DNA of 17,816 nt from Bacteroidales bacterium (GCA_017428285.1 JAFRRE010000181.1:1-17816), one strand, 5' to 3'. Counted from the first letter of the stretch, positions 5,057 through 13,527 are shown. Made by a program: numbers and translations. The notes: a model not told the origin generated them from the letters alone.

Positions 5057-7105
5057 ATGAAACGATTTTTCTTTTGCCTGCTGTTGGCCTTTATCGCTGT
5101 TATGCCAATGCAGGTGCGTGCACAGATTATCGAACCTGTCAAGTGGTCTATTGTAGTCCAAGACCTTAACGAGACGGAATTTGACATTGTGGCCACTGCC
5201 ACTATCGACCCCGAGTATCACATCTATTCCACCAAGATGCCCGACTTGGGACCGCTTCCTACGGTGTTCGACATCAAGACCTCTGAGTATTTCGAGGCGG
5301 TGGGCGAGGCCCGCGACCTCACCGATGTGCCGATGTTTTATGATGACATCTTTGAGGTGGAATACAAGCAGTTTGCTGGCACGGCGCAGTTTGCCCAGAC
5401 TTTCCGCAAACTGAAAGACGGCAGTTTTCCCATCACGGGTGAGATCAATTACCAAGCCTGCAAGGATGGACAGTGCGTCTCCCTAACGGAAGATGTCGAC
5501 TTGCAATATGGAGTAATTGAAGCCGCTGAGCCTGAAGCCAATGCAGGAACGAAATCCAATATTTGGAGCATGATTCTTGAAGCTATTTTGTGGGGCTTTG
5601 CCGCATTGTTGACCCCTTGCGTGTTCCCGATGATTCCCATGACCGTGTCGTTCTTCATGCACGGCGAGGGCGAGAGCAAGGCGCAAGGTCGTTTCAAAGC
5701 CTTTATGTACTTTGTATTCATTGTTGCCCTTTATACCTTGCCTATAGCCATCATCATCCTGGTGACTTGGCTTGTGGGTGGTAATAGCGTCACGGCCGAC
5801 ATCTTCAACTGGCTGGCTACGCACTGGCTGCCCAACATCATCTTCTTCTTGGTGTTCATGATCTTCGCGGCCTCGTTCTTCGGTGCCTTCGAAATCACGC
5901 TGGGCAGCAATATGGTGAACAAGAGCGACAGCAAGCAAAACACCAAGAACCTTGGCGGTATCTTCTTCATGGCCTTGACCTTGGTTTTGGTGTCATTCGC
6001 TTGTACGGGTCCCATCGTGGGTACGGTGCTCATCAAGTCGACCTCGGGCGAGTTCTGGGCTCCTATCGTGACGATGTTTGCTTTTGCCGTGGCCTTCGCA
6101 CTTCCGTTTGCCTTGTTTGCCTTCTTCCCGAACCTGCTGCAGCGTCTGCCTAAGAGCGGCGGCTGGCTCAACTCGGTGAAGGTGGTGCTCGGCTTCATCG
6201 AAGTCGCTCTCGGTTTCAAGTTCCTCAGCGTGGCCGACCAAACCTACCACTGGCACCTGCTCGACCGTGAGGTTTACCTTGGCATTTGGATTGTGTGCTT
6301 CGCCCTGCTGGGTCTCTACCTCCTCGGAAAGCTTCGTTTTAAGGGCGAAAAGGAAGTCAAGGAACTGGGCGTGTTCCGTTTGGTGCTCATCATTATCGAT
6401 TTTGTCTTCGTTATTTATATGATACCCGGCATGTGGGGTGCACCTTTGAAGGCCCTCTCGGGTTATTTGCCACCCAAGCAGACTCTCGACTTCGACCTCA
6501 ACCGCATCATTGAGGAGAACAGCGAGAAGGTTATCGACTATGTGGATGCCAAGATGGCTAACATGGCGGTGGCGCCTCAAGGGGAGGCCCAGGCTGTGGC
6601 AACCTTTGATGAGGAAGTGAAATATGCCGATCTCTTCCATCTGGCCCATAACCTGAAAGGTTATTTCGATTATGACCAAGCCTTGGCCGCCGCAAAAGCA
6701 ACGAACAAGCCGATTTTCATCGACTTCACGGGCCACGGCTGCGTGAACTGCCGTGAAATGGAGGCCAATGTGTGGAGCGACCCGCGTGTGAAAGACATGC
6801 TGCGCAACGACTTTGTCATCTGCGCCTTGTATGTCGATGACAAGACTTCATTGCCTGAAAACGAATGGTACACTTCAACCTACGATGGTAAGGAGAAGAA
6901 GACCATCGGGCGCAAGTATGCCGATTTCCAAATCTCGAAATTCGGTACCAATGCTCAACCTTATTACTGCCTCATGGACCACAACGGCAACCTGCTGATG
7001 AAGCCTCGTGCCTACGACTTGGACAAGGACGCTTTTGTGGCTTTCTTGAAGGATGGCATTAAGAACTTCCAAGAAGGGACTTATTATCAGCATGTAATAG
7101 ATTAA
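5057..7105 (+). CDS. Thiol:disulfide interchange protein, DsbD type
   Basis: A 682-residue inner-membrane electron conduit that carries reducing power from cytoplasmic thioredoxin to periplasmic proteins. The start at 5057 gives a clean signal peptide (MKRFFFCLLLAFIAVMPMQVRA); an ATG at 5033 would add eight polar residues. The N-terminal periplasmic domain (about 25-155) carries Cys135 and Cys140 in ACKDGQC. The CcdA/DsbD membrane domain (about 170-480) has Cys188 in LLTPCVFP and Cys316 in SFACTGP, the expected redox pair. The C-terminal thioredoxin-like domain has the CVNC motif, Cys562 and Cys565, in DFTGHGCVNC. All six cysteines of the relay are present. The next gene starts 13 nt downstream, so it heads a three-gene operon whose other products are exported hydrolases. 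Confidence 0.93.
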   Translation: MKRFFFCLLLAFIAVMPMQVRAQIIEPVKWSIVVQDLNETEFDIVATATIDPEYHIYSTKMPDLGPLPTVFDIKTSEYFEAVGEARDLTDVPMFYDDIFEVEYKQFAGTAQFAQTFRKLKDGSFPITGEINYQACKDGQCVSLTEDVDLQYGVIEAAEPEANAGTKSNIWSMILEAILWGFAALLTPCVFPMIPMTVSFFMHGEGESKAQGRFKAFMYFVFIVALYTLPIAIIILVTWLVGGNSVTADIFNWLATHWLPNIIFFLVFMIFAASFFGAFEITLGSNMVNKSDSKQNTKNLGGIFFMALTLVLVSFACTGPIVGTVLIKSTSGEFWAPIVTMFAFAVAFALPFALFAFFPNLLQRLPKSGGWLNSVKVVLGFIEVALGFKFLSVADQTYHWHLLDREVYLGIWIVCFALLGLYLLGKLRFKGEKEVKELGVFRLVLIIIDFVFVIYMIPGMWGAPLKALSGYLPPKQTLDFDLNRIIEENSEKVIDYVDAKMANMAVAPQGEAQAVATFDEEVKYADLFHLAHNLKGYFDYDQALAAAKATNKPIFIDFTGHGCVNCREMEANVWSDPRVKDMLRNDFVICALYVDDKTSLPENEWYTSTYDGKEKKTIGRKYADFQISKFGTNAQPYYCLMDHNGNLLMKPRAYDLDKDAFVAFLKDGIKNFQEGTYYQHVID

Positions 7106-7118
7106 AAACATACCAGCC

Positions 7119-8339
7119 ATGAAGAAGATATTGATCTCCCTTGTGGTATTGGCAGTTATGATGACCGAGGTGCAACCAGTGATGGCCTGCACCTCGGTCA
7201 TTGTTTCTGGCCGTGTCACCAAAGATGGTCGTCCTTTGATTTTCAAGCACCGCGACTCGGGGAAGGTGCACAATATGATGATGGTGGTGCAAGGCCAACG
7301 TTACCGCTATCTTGGCTTGGTGAATGCCGAAGATACGACTCCTGTTGACGTTTGGGGCGGTCACAATGAAGCTGGATTTGGCATCATCAACACGGCGGCC
7401 TATAACTTGAATGGAGACGGAGGCGACACCGATGGCGATGGCATTTTCATCCGTAAGGCCTTGGAACTCTGTGCCTCATTGGAGGATTTTGAGCGGCTGC
7501 TCGATACGGTGAAGAAACCTATGGACATCAACTCCAATTTCGCTGTGTTGGATGCCAAGGGCGGTTGCGCCTATTATGAGACGGGCAACTATAATTATGT
7601 GAAGTTCGATGTGAACGACCCTGCAGTGGCACCTGACGGTTATCTGATGCGAACCAATTTCGGTACGACAGGCAACCATAAGTTGGATCAAGGTGTGGAG
7701 CGTTATCAGGCCATCACCGGTTTTATGGCTGAAGCTTGTAAGGCGGGCAACCTTGAACACGACTATCTCATCACACATATCTCACGTTACTTGAAGCATG
7801 GGGTGACCAAGTTGGATATGTACGACTTTATGCCGGAGACGGGAAACGACACCTGCTATTTTTCTTTCCACGACTACATCACACGCTATTCCACTGCATC
7901 GGTGGTGTTGGTACAAGGTGTCAGACCAGATGAATCGCCACTTAACACCGTCAGTTGGACGATTATGGGCTGGCCTTTGACCACCATAGCCATGCCTTTG
8001 GTGCTATTGCCTTCGGGGAAACTACCGACACTCGTGACGGATGACGGCAAAGGCCATTCCCGACTGAATGAGATGGGTTTGGAGTTGAAGTCGCGCGTTT
8101 TCACTCTGAAGAAAGGCAACAACACTTCGTTTTATGGCAATCTTGCTCCGTTGATCAACAAACAAGGGACGGGAATCTTGCAGCAAATATTGCCAATTGA
8201 AGCAAAGGTGATGAGCCAAGGCGAAGAAGCCGTTGCAACGCTGCGGACAACTATGAATGCTCAAGCGATGGAAGCTTATTACGATTGGGTGGATGCCTAT
8301 GTCGCGGAGCAATATAAAAGTAGGTTTGGAATCGAGTAA
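7119..8339 (+). CDS. Secreted Ntn-hydrolase, C45/C69 acyltransferase-peptidase-like
   Basis: A 406-residue exported protein. The signal peptide (1-23) ends VMA and is followed directly by Cys24 in CTSVIVSGRVTKDGRPL and then HRD (44-46). That N-terminal Cys plus downstream Arg-Asp pattern is typical of Ntn-hydrolases related to acyl-CoA:6-aminopenicillanate acyltransferase (C45), C69 dipeptidases and bile salt hydrolases. In this superfamily the N-terminal Cys is the nucleophile, so signal peptidase cleavage would itself expose it. The substrate is probably an amide bond, but which one cannot be told. Lipoprotein processing at Cys24 is an alternative, though Met at -2 is unusual and acylation would block the nucleophile. 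It lies 13 nt after dsbD and 18 nt before the M16 gene, so all three are likely co-transcribed. Confidence 0.75.
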   Translation: MKKILISLVVLAVMMTEVQPVMACTSVIVSGRVTKDGRPLIFKHRDSGKVHNMMMVVQGQRYRYLGLVNAEDTTPVDVWGGHNEAGFGIINTAAYNLNGDGGDTDGDGIFIRKALELCASLEDFERLLDTVKKPMDINSNFAVLDAKGGCAYYETGNYNYVKFDVNDPAVAPDGYLMRTNFGTTGNHKLDQGVERYQAITGFMAEACKAGNLEHDYLITHISRYLKHGVTKLDMYDFMPETGNDTCYFSFHDYITRYSTASVVLVQGVRPDESPLNTVSWTIMGWPLTTIAMPLVLLPSGKLPTLVTDDGKGHSRLNEMGLELKSRVFTLKKGNNTSFYGNLAPLINKQGTGILQQILPIEAKVMSQGEEAVATLRTTMNAQAMEAYYDWVDAYVAEQYKSRFGIE

Positions 8340-8357
8340 CAATTTAAATTCGTCAAA

Positions 8358-11225
8358 ATGAAAAAACTAACTATCCTGTTCCTCCTCCTAATAGGAGCAT
8401 TGGTGTCTTACGCTCAAAGCGGAGACCTGAAAACCAAGACATTCCATTTGGACAATGGATTAAAGGTGGTGATGTGTGAAGACCACTCGCAACCTGAGAT
8501 TTATGGTGCCGTCTATGTCCATGCTGGCAGCAAGAATGACCCTGTGGAGGCAACAGGTATGGCACACTACTTTGAACATATCATGTTCAAGGGTACGGAC
8601 CGAATCGGTACGACCAACTGGGAGGCTGAGAAGGTTTTTTTGGACAGCATCGACCTGATGTATGACCGTTTGCATGAGACCTCTGATATGGCTGAAAGAC
8701 AAGCCATCCAACAGAAAATCAATGCTTTGTCACAAAAATCGGCAGACTATGCCATACCGAACGAGGTGGATGTCATCCTTACTCAGATGGGCGGCAGAGG
8801 CTTGAATGCGGGTACTGCCTATGATCAGACCATGTATTTCAACACCTTCCCCTCAAACCAACTCTCCAAGTGGATGGATGTGTATGTGGAGCGTTTTCGC
8901 AATCCTGTGTTTCGCCTGTTCCAGACGGAACTTGAGACGGTGTACGAGGAAAAGAACATGTATGGCGACAGCCCCATCAATGCATTTCAGGAGTATCTCT
9001 TCCATGAGACTTTCGGCGAGCATCCCTATGGCCGTCCTATCGTTGGGTATACCGAACATCTGAAGAACCCACAGACCAGTAAAATGCACGAGTTCTACAA
9101 CACCTATTATGTGGCCAACAACATGACGCTTATCCTCGTTGGCGACTTCGACATCGATGCGACGGAGCCTATGGTGGCCGAGAAGTTTGGCACATGGCGC
9201 AGCGGCAAATTGCCCAAGGAACCGACATACAGCCTGCCGAAATTCAATGGACCAACGGTGAAGGAAGTCAGAATGACCCCTGTCAAGATGGGAGCATTGG
9301 TATTTCCTGGTGTTAAGAATTCCGACCCTGACATGATTCCTCTGACTCTTGCCTGTACTATCTTCGCCAATGGTGAGACAGGTCTGGCTGATAAACTGAT
9401 GCTTGATGGTAAAGTCATGGCTGCGGTGCTGATGCCATTGTCACTCGAGGATCATGGCGCAAACTTGATGTTGTATGTCCCGAAACTGTTGGGACAATCG
9501 CATGAGGATGCTGAGAACCTCATTTTCGGTTGTCTTGACCAATTGAAGAATGGCCAGTTCAGCGATGACCTCTTTGAGGCTATGCGTATGACCTTATTGA
9601 AGGAACGTCTGAAAGAGACGGAAAGTATGGAGAGTTTGTCCAGCCTTTTCCTTGAACTGGAAACGACAGGTCAGACCTATGAGGAGTATCAGGCTGAGAC
9701 GGAACGACTGAAGAATATTACCAAGGCTGAAGTGGTGGCCGTCGCCAACAAGTATTTCGGCAACGATTATTTGGATGTGCGCTCCAAGATGGGCTTCCCA
9801 GCTAAGGATAAAGTCGACAAACCCAATTGGAAACCCATTGAGGCCAAGAACACGGAAGCCAAGTCAGATTTTGCCAAAGCTATCGAGGCACAGCAGGTGC
9901 CCGAGGTGGAGCCTCAAGTCGTGAAATTTGGCGAGGACGTGGTGATTACTGAAATTAACGACAGTTTCAAGTTGTACTCGACTACCAATCCGCGCAACGA
10001 CATCTTTGATTTGCAATTGAGATTCAATTATGGTACAAACAACGACCCAGACTTGAGCCGTGCCGTGCAATATTTGCAACTGCAAGGTACCAAAACGCAA
10101 TCTCCTGAAGAATTTGCGCTTCAGTTGCAAAAGATGGGCGCATCTGTGGATTTCTCTACCTTTGACAATGCGTTTAGTGTACGTTTGACAGGCTTTGAGA
10201 AAGACCTGAACGCTATTTTGGCGTTGTGTAGTAGTAAATTGAGGAATCCCTCTAACGAAGAAAAATATATCCGGACCTTGGCTGAAGGAGAAAAGACCAA
10301 CCTAAGTACCCAGAGTGAAGATGCCTCCACTTGGGCGCAAGCCGTGCGCGAGTATGCACTTTATGGCGACCAATCTACTTTCCTGAACCACATTTCCTTG
10401 AAGGAGTGGGGCAAGAAGAGCGGTGAGGCCTTGCTGAATGAAGTTGCCGAGGCCTTGAAATACGATGGTTATGTGCTGTATAGTGGCAATACCCAACCTC
10501 AGTTGGTGGTTGACATGCTGAAAGCGAACAATTTGGTGAAGCCTAATACCATCAAGGGAAAGGAGAAGGTTCGTGTGGAAAAGAAATATACAGAACCTCA
10601 GGTGTTTATCGCATCCAATAAGAAGTTCCGTCAAAGCAACATCTATTTCTATGTGCCAGGCGAAAAGTTGACTGCCAAAGATGAGGCGATGGCTTCACTG
10701 TTCAGCAAATACTTTGGAACGGATATGTATTCCATCATCTTCCAAGAAATCAGGGAATTCCGTTCCTTGGGCTATACGGCCTACGCCAACTATCGGTACG
10801 ACTATTTGGAACGTAAGCCAGGCCATCTCTTTGGTTTCTTGGGTACGCAATCCGACAAGACCTTGGATGGTATGAACGCTTTTAAAGACTTGATTGTCAA
10901 TATGCCAGTGCGCATGGAGAAGTTCAACGCCTCGAAGGAAGCCTTGCTGAAATCGAGGGCGAGTGATTATATCAGTTTCCGCTCCATGCCAGCGACAGTT
11001 CAAAATTGGATGAAGAAAGGTTATGACCATGACCCGCGCGGGGAAGTCACGGAACTCATCCGTAACGCTGGTTTTGAGGATGTGCAGAGTTTCTACAACC
11101 GCATGATCAAAGACCGCCCCGTGGTCATCATGATGTCGGGCAACCAAAAGAAAATCGACAAAAAGGAACTGGGCAAGTTTGGTGCTGTGACCAAGCTGAA
11201 ATACAGGCAAATCATCAAGGAGTGA
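8358..11225 (+). CDS. Secreted M16 family zinc metallopeptidase (two-unit)
   Basis: A 955-residue exported peptidase of the pitrilysin/insulinase (M16) family. A signal peptide covers about residues 1-19 (ending SYA). The N-terminal unit carries the inverted zinc motif HYFEH (His70, Glu73, His74), and the downstream glutamate ligand lies in ETVYEEKNMY (Glu197/198). The second unit (from about residue 520) has the M16 fold signature LQGTKTQSPEEF but no HxxEH, as expected for the non-catalytic half, and contains the REFRSLGYTAYA segment that helps close the cavity and bind substrate. These enzymes degrade peptides trapped in the chamber between the halves. Length is normal for two-unit bacterial forms. 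It is the last gene of the dsbD operon. Confidence 0.93.
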   Translation: MKKLTILFLLLIGALVSYAQSGDLKTKTFHLDNGLKVVMCEDHSQPEIYGAVYVHAGSKNDPVEATGMAHYFEHIMFKGTDRIGTTNWEAEKVFLDSIDLMYDRLHETSDMAERQAIQQKINALSQKSADYAIPNEVDVILTQMGGRGLNAGTAYDQTMYFNTFPSNQLSKWMDVYVERFRNPVFRLFQTELETVYEEKNMYGDSPINAFQEYLFHETFGEHPYGRPIVGYTEHLKNPQTSKMHEFYNTYYVANNMTLILVGDFDIDATEPMVAEKFGTWRSGKLPKEPTYSLPKFNGPTVKEVRMTPVKMGALVFPGVKNSDPDMIPLTLACTIFANGETGLADKLMLDGKVMAAVLMPLSLEDHGANLMLYVPKLLGQSHEDAENLIFGCLDQLKNGQFSDDLFEAMRMTLLKERLKETESMESLSSLFLELETTGQTYEEYQAETERLKNITKAEVVAVANKYFGNDYLDVRSKMGFPAKDKVDKPNWKPIEAKNTEAKSDFAKAIEAQQVPEVEPQVVKFGEDVVITEINDSFKLYSTTNPRNDIFDLQLRFNYGTNNDPDLSRAVQYLQLQGTKTQSPEEFALQLQKMGASVDFSTFDNAFSVRLTGFEKDLNAILALCSSKLRNPSNEEKYIRTLAEGEKTNLSTQSEDASTWAQAVREYALYGDQSTFLNHISLKEWGKKSGEALLNEVAEALKYDGYVLYSGNTQPQLVVDMLKANNLVKPNTIKGKEKVRVEKKYTEPQVFIASNKKFRQSNIYFYVPGEKLTAKDEAMASLFSKYFGTDMYSIIFQEIREFRSLGYTAYANYRYDYLERKPGHLFGFLGTQSDKTLDGMNAFKDLIVNMPVRMEKFNASKEALLKSRASDYISFRSMPATVQNWMKKGYDHDPRGEVTELIRNAGFEDVQSFYNRMIKDRPVVIMMSGNQKKIDKKELGKFGAVTKLKYRQIIKE

Positions 11226-11314
11226 TGATACGAAAGAGGGTGACTAAAAAGGTCTGGAACCCTGTCTGAGAATCGAATATTTGACAACAGACTCGTATCC
11301 CCCTCCGAATAAAA

Positions 11315-11349
11315 AGAAGAGGATGACCACTTTTTGGTCACCCTCTTCT
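11315..11349 (-). terminator. Strong hairpin terminator of the M20 gene
   Basis: A 15-bp stem (11315-11329 with 11335-11349) has a single A/C mismatch and a 5-base loop. On the minus strand it is followed by TTTTTA, so it terminates the M20 peptidase transcript. On the plus strand there is no T-run, so it is a weaker stop for the converging M16 operon. A partial copy of the 5' arm (AGAGGGTGACTA) occurs near 11235-11246. Confidence 0.8.
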
Positions 11350-11370
11350 AGTAATGTTGTTCTCTGGTGT

Positions 11371-12747
11371 TTAAGCAATCTCTCCGCCTTTGGCGAAATG
11401 CTGATAGAAGGCGATGATGGTCTCGATGCCCTTGTAGAAGTGGTCGAGGCGGTAGTTCTCGTTGGGCGAGTGGATGGCGTCTTCGCCAAGGCCAAAGCCC
11501 ATCAGGATGGACTTGATGCCCAACACTTCCTCGAATCGGGCAATAATTGGAATGGAGCCGCCCGAGCGCATCGGGATGGGCTGCTTGCCGTAGGTGTCCA
11601 TATAGGCAGCTTCGGCGGCCTTGTAAGCCGGCAGGTCAACAGGACAGCCGTAGGCTTGTCCGCCGTGTAGCGGCGTGACCTTCACGGTCACATAGTCGGG
11701 AGCGTTCTTCTCCAAATAGTCCTTCACTAATACGGCAATCTTTTCGTTGTTTTGGTCGGGCACGAGGCGGCAGGAGAGCTTGGCATAGGCTTTTGAAGGC
11801 AGCACGGTCTTGGCGCCTTCGCCTGTGTAGCCACCCCACATACCGCAGAGGTCGAAGGTGGGACGGATGCCGACACGTTCGATCTTGGTGTAGCCTTCCT
11901 CGCCACGCAAGGCTTTCACACCGAGGCTGTTCTTGTAGTTCTCCTCGTTGTATGGTGCCATGTTGAGCAACTCGCGTTCGCGGGGAGAGCATTCAATGAC
12001 GTCGTCATAGAAATGCGGGATGGTGATGTGGTTGTTCTCATCCATGCACTTGGCAATCATCTCGCAGAGGGTGTTGAGTGGGTTGGCCACGCTGCCGCCA
12101 AAGAGGCCCGAGTGGAGGTCGGCGTTGGGGCCGGTGACTTCGATCTCCCAGTAGGCGAGACCGCGCAAACCCGTGGTGATGCTCGGCACATCGGGGCCAA
12201 TCATCGAGGTGTCGGACACGAGGATGACATCGGCCTTGACAAGGTCTTTGTAATCCACGACCCATTTCGAGAGGCTGCCCGAGCCGATTTCCTCTTCGCC
12301 TTCGAGCATGAACTTCACATTGCAGGGGAGGGTGTTGGTCTTCACCATGGTCTCAAAGGCCTTGGCGTGCATGAACGACTGTCCTTTGTCGTCGTCGGCG
12401 CCGCGAGCCCAGATCTTGCCATCCTTGATGACGGGTTCAAACGGGTCGGTGTGCCAAAGGTCGATGGGGTCGACGGGCATCACATCGTAGTGGCCGTAAA
12501 CCAAGACGGTGGGCAGTTTCGGATCAATAATTTTCTCGCCATAGACGATGGGGTTGCCCTCGGTGGGCATGACCTCGGCTTTGTCGGCACCGGCAGCCAG
12601 GATGGCATCGCGCCAGTATTCGGCACAGCGGATCATGTCCGGCTTGTGGGCCGATTCCGAACTAATGGAAGGGATTCTGATCAAGCCAAAGAGTTCCTCA
12701 AGGAAACGCTCCTTGTTGGCTTCAATGTAATTGTTGGTGATTTGCAT
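11371..12747 (-). CDS. M20 family dipeptidase (CNDP-like metallopeptidase)
   Basis: A 458-residue cytosolic di-zinc peptidase of the M20 family, of the dipeptidase/carnosinase-like group; likely role is final hydrolysis of di- or short peptides. Metal and catalytic residues are visible: His86 with Asp88 in GHYDV, bridging Asp119 in ADDDKG, the EGEEEIGS motif with general base Glu152 and ligand Glu153, Asp179 in VSDTS, and His426 in AIHSPNE. The dimerisation (lid) domain is inserted around residues 190-390, with HSGLFGGSVANP. There is no signal peptide. It converges with the M16 gene and diverges from the toxin-antitoxin pair. A leader of about 120 nt containing a repeat-derived hairpin precedes the start. 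Confidence 0.94.
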   Translation of the reverse strand: MQITNNYIEANKERFLEELFGLIRIPSISSESAHKPDMIRCAEYWRDAILAAGADKAEVMPTEGNPIVYGEKIIDPKLPTVLVYGHYDVMPVDPIDLWHTDPFEPVIKDGKIWARGADDDKGQSFMHAKAFETMVKTNTLPCNVKFMLEGEEEIGSGSLSKWVVDYKDLVKADVILVSDTSMIGPDVPSITTGLRGLAYWEIEVTGPNADLHSGLFGGSVANPLNTLCEMIAKCMDENNHITIPHFYDDVIECSPRERELLNMAPYNEENYKNSLGVKALRGEEGYTKIERVGIRPTFDLCGMWGGYTGEGAKTVLPSKAYAKLSCRLVPDQNNEKIAVLVKDYLEKNAPDYVTVKVTPLHGGQAYGCPVDLPAYKAAEAAYMDTYGKQPIPMRSGGSIPIIARFEEVLGIKSILMGFGLGEDAIHSPNENYRLDHFYKGIETIIAFYQHFAKGGEIA

Positions 12748-12810
12748 AAGGATTCAAAATTTGAAATTCAAAGATTCGAAGATTAAAGATTCCTCCTGAG
12801 CCGCTTCGCG

Positions 12811-12859
12811 TCACTGCGAGGTTGAGCCTGCCACGAACAAAGCGTGGTGAAAGCAGTTC
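12811..12859. repeat. Short palindromic repeat-like element in the M20 leader
   Basis: Terminal inverted ACTGC (12813-12817) / GCAGT (12853-12857) enclose a second inverted pair CCACG (12831-12835) / CGTGG (12842-12846). The layout TCACTGCGAG...GAAAGCAGT resembles the short dispersed palindromic elements (often starting TCATTGCGAG) found in many bacterial genomes. A CTGAGCC stretch reminiscent of the 29-bp repeat core lies just upstream (12795-12801). No second copy exists in this window, so repeat status is inferred. Confidence 0.5.
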
Positions 12860-12872
12860 AAAAAGGGGATTG

Positions 12873-12880
12873 CAAAGATA
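12873..12880 (-). promoter_or_regulatory. -7 box of the M20 peptidase gene
   Basis: On the minus strand this reads TATCTTTG, a perfect TAnnTTTG. No clear -33 TTG is seen. Transcription would begin near 12866, giving a leader of about 119 nt that includes the whole palindromic element at 12811-12859. Confidence 0.55.
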
Positions 12881-12931
12881 GTGATTTTTTTGGAAATCTT
12901 TCAGAAAAGCATTGATTAAACTGAAAATGTT

Positions 12932-12965
12932 TATCTTTGCAGGGTAAAAGATGATAGTTTATCTT
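12932..12965 (+). promoter_or_regulatory. Toxin-antitoxin promoter with candidate operator
   Basis: TATCTTTG (12932-12939) is the -7 box; the nearest TTG upstream (12912-12914) gives only a 17-base spacer. Immediately downstream, AAGAT (12948-12952) and ATCTT (12961-12965) form an inverted repeat, and GATA..TATC lies within it. Such a site over the transcription start is where an antitoxin or toxin-antitoxin complex would repress. The operator call is weak. Confidence 0.4.
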
Positions 12966-12981
12966 CCAGCTATTATAATAT

Positions 12982-12986
12982 AGGAG
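12982..12986 (+). promoter_or_regulatory. Shine-Dalgarno sequence of the antitoxin gene
   Basis: AGGAG ends eight bases before the ATG at 12995. A good Shine-Dalgarno is not typical of neighbouring genes here or of Bacteroidota in general, so it stands out and supports the chosen start. Confidence 0.6.
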
Positions 12987-12994
12987 AGTTTATT

Positions 12995-13195
12995 ATGGCA
13001 ACCATCACATTAACCACGAAGAATCAGTTTGAGTATGATGCTGTTATTGCTTTTCTGAAAGCGTTGAAAATTAGATGTAAGATTTCTGATAATACGGCTA
13101 ACAATGAGGCTTTGGAAATAGCTCAAAGTGTAGAAGGCGTAAAAAACGGAACAATTGCGACAAGACCGTTGTCAGTATTATTAAAGGAATTATGA
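12995..13195 (+). CDS. Small antitoxin-like protein of a type II toxin-antitoxin pair
   Basis: A 66-residue protein starting MATITLTTKNQFEYDAVIAFLKALKIRCKI. A short N-terminal strand followed by helical sequence and a C-terminal tail (RPLSVLLKEL) fits a small antitoxin whose tail wraps its toxin, but I see no firm DNA-binding motif, and the family is called mainly from context: it overlaps the start of a RelE/HigB-like toxin gene by ATGA (13192-13195), the usual coupling in such operons. A well-placed Shine-Dalgarno (12982-12986) and a promoter with a possible operator precede it. Composition is AT-rich compared with the M20 gene, consistent with horizontal acquisition. Confidence 0.65.
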   Translation: MATITLTTKNQFEYDAVIAFLKALKIRCKISDNTANNEALEIAQSVEGVKNGTIATRPLSVLLKEL

Positions 13196-13527
13196 GTTAT
13201 CAGATAGAAACAATTGCAAAATTCGACAGGCAACTGAAAACTCTTGCAAAGAAGTATCCTTCTATCAAAGAAGATTTTTTGAAGTTGGTAGCTGAATTGT
13301 CAGAGAATCCTTTCTCGGGTACTCTGCTTTTCAATGATGTGTACAAGATTAGGATGAAAATCACTTCAAAAGGTAAGGGCAAAAGCGGTGGAGCACGTGT
13401 TATCTATTTCAATTTGTTTGCTCAATCTGACTCAGATAAGGTAGTGTTGATTTCCATTTATGATAAAAGCGAGAAGGAAACTGTTAGCGACAAGGAGATA
13501 AAGAAAGCTTTGAAAGCGATTGGATAG
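13192..13527 (+). CDS. RelE/HigB-like type II toxin
   Basis: A 111-residue protein resembling RelE/ParE-superfamily toxins (putative ribosome-dependent mRNA interferase of the HigB/RelE kind). The N-terminal helical part (KFDRQLKTLAKKYPSIKEDFLKLVAEL) is followed by DVYKIRMKITSKGKGKSGGARVIYF, a basic strand segment typical of the group, then LISIYDKSEKETVSDKEI. The Lys/Arg-rich GKGKSGGAR strand and the YDKSEKE segment are likely candidates for the active surface. It shares four bases with the antitoxin gene and ends in KALKAIG. A terminator lies about 150 bp downstream at 13679-13704. The frame is intact, so the module may be functional. Confidence 0.8.
   Translation: MSYQIETIAKFDRQLKTLAKKYPSIKEDFLKLVAELSENPFSGTLLFNDVYKIRMKITSKGKGKSGGARVIYFNLFAQSDSDKVVLISIYDKSEKETVSDKEIKKALKAIG

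Noticed and set aside
11255..11310. tRNA-like TTCGATT segment on the minus strand
   Set aside because: The flanking bases do not form a T-arm stem, and there is no acceptor stem or anticodon arm of correct geometry.
12013..12786. A 257-codon plus-strand ORF opposite the M20 peptidase gene
   Set aside because: It is the antisense shadow of a clearly conserved enzyme; its translation is Val/Gly/His-rich low-complexity and has no recognisable domain.
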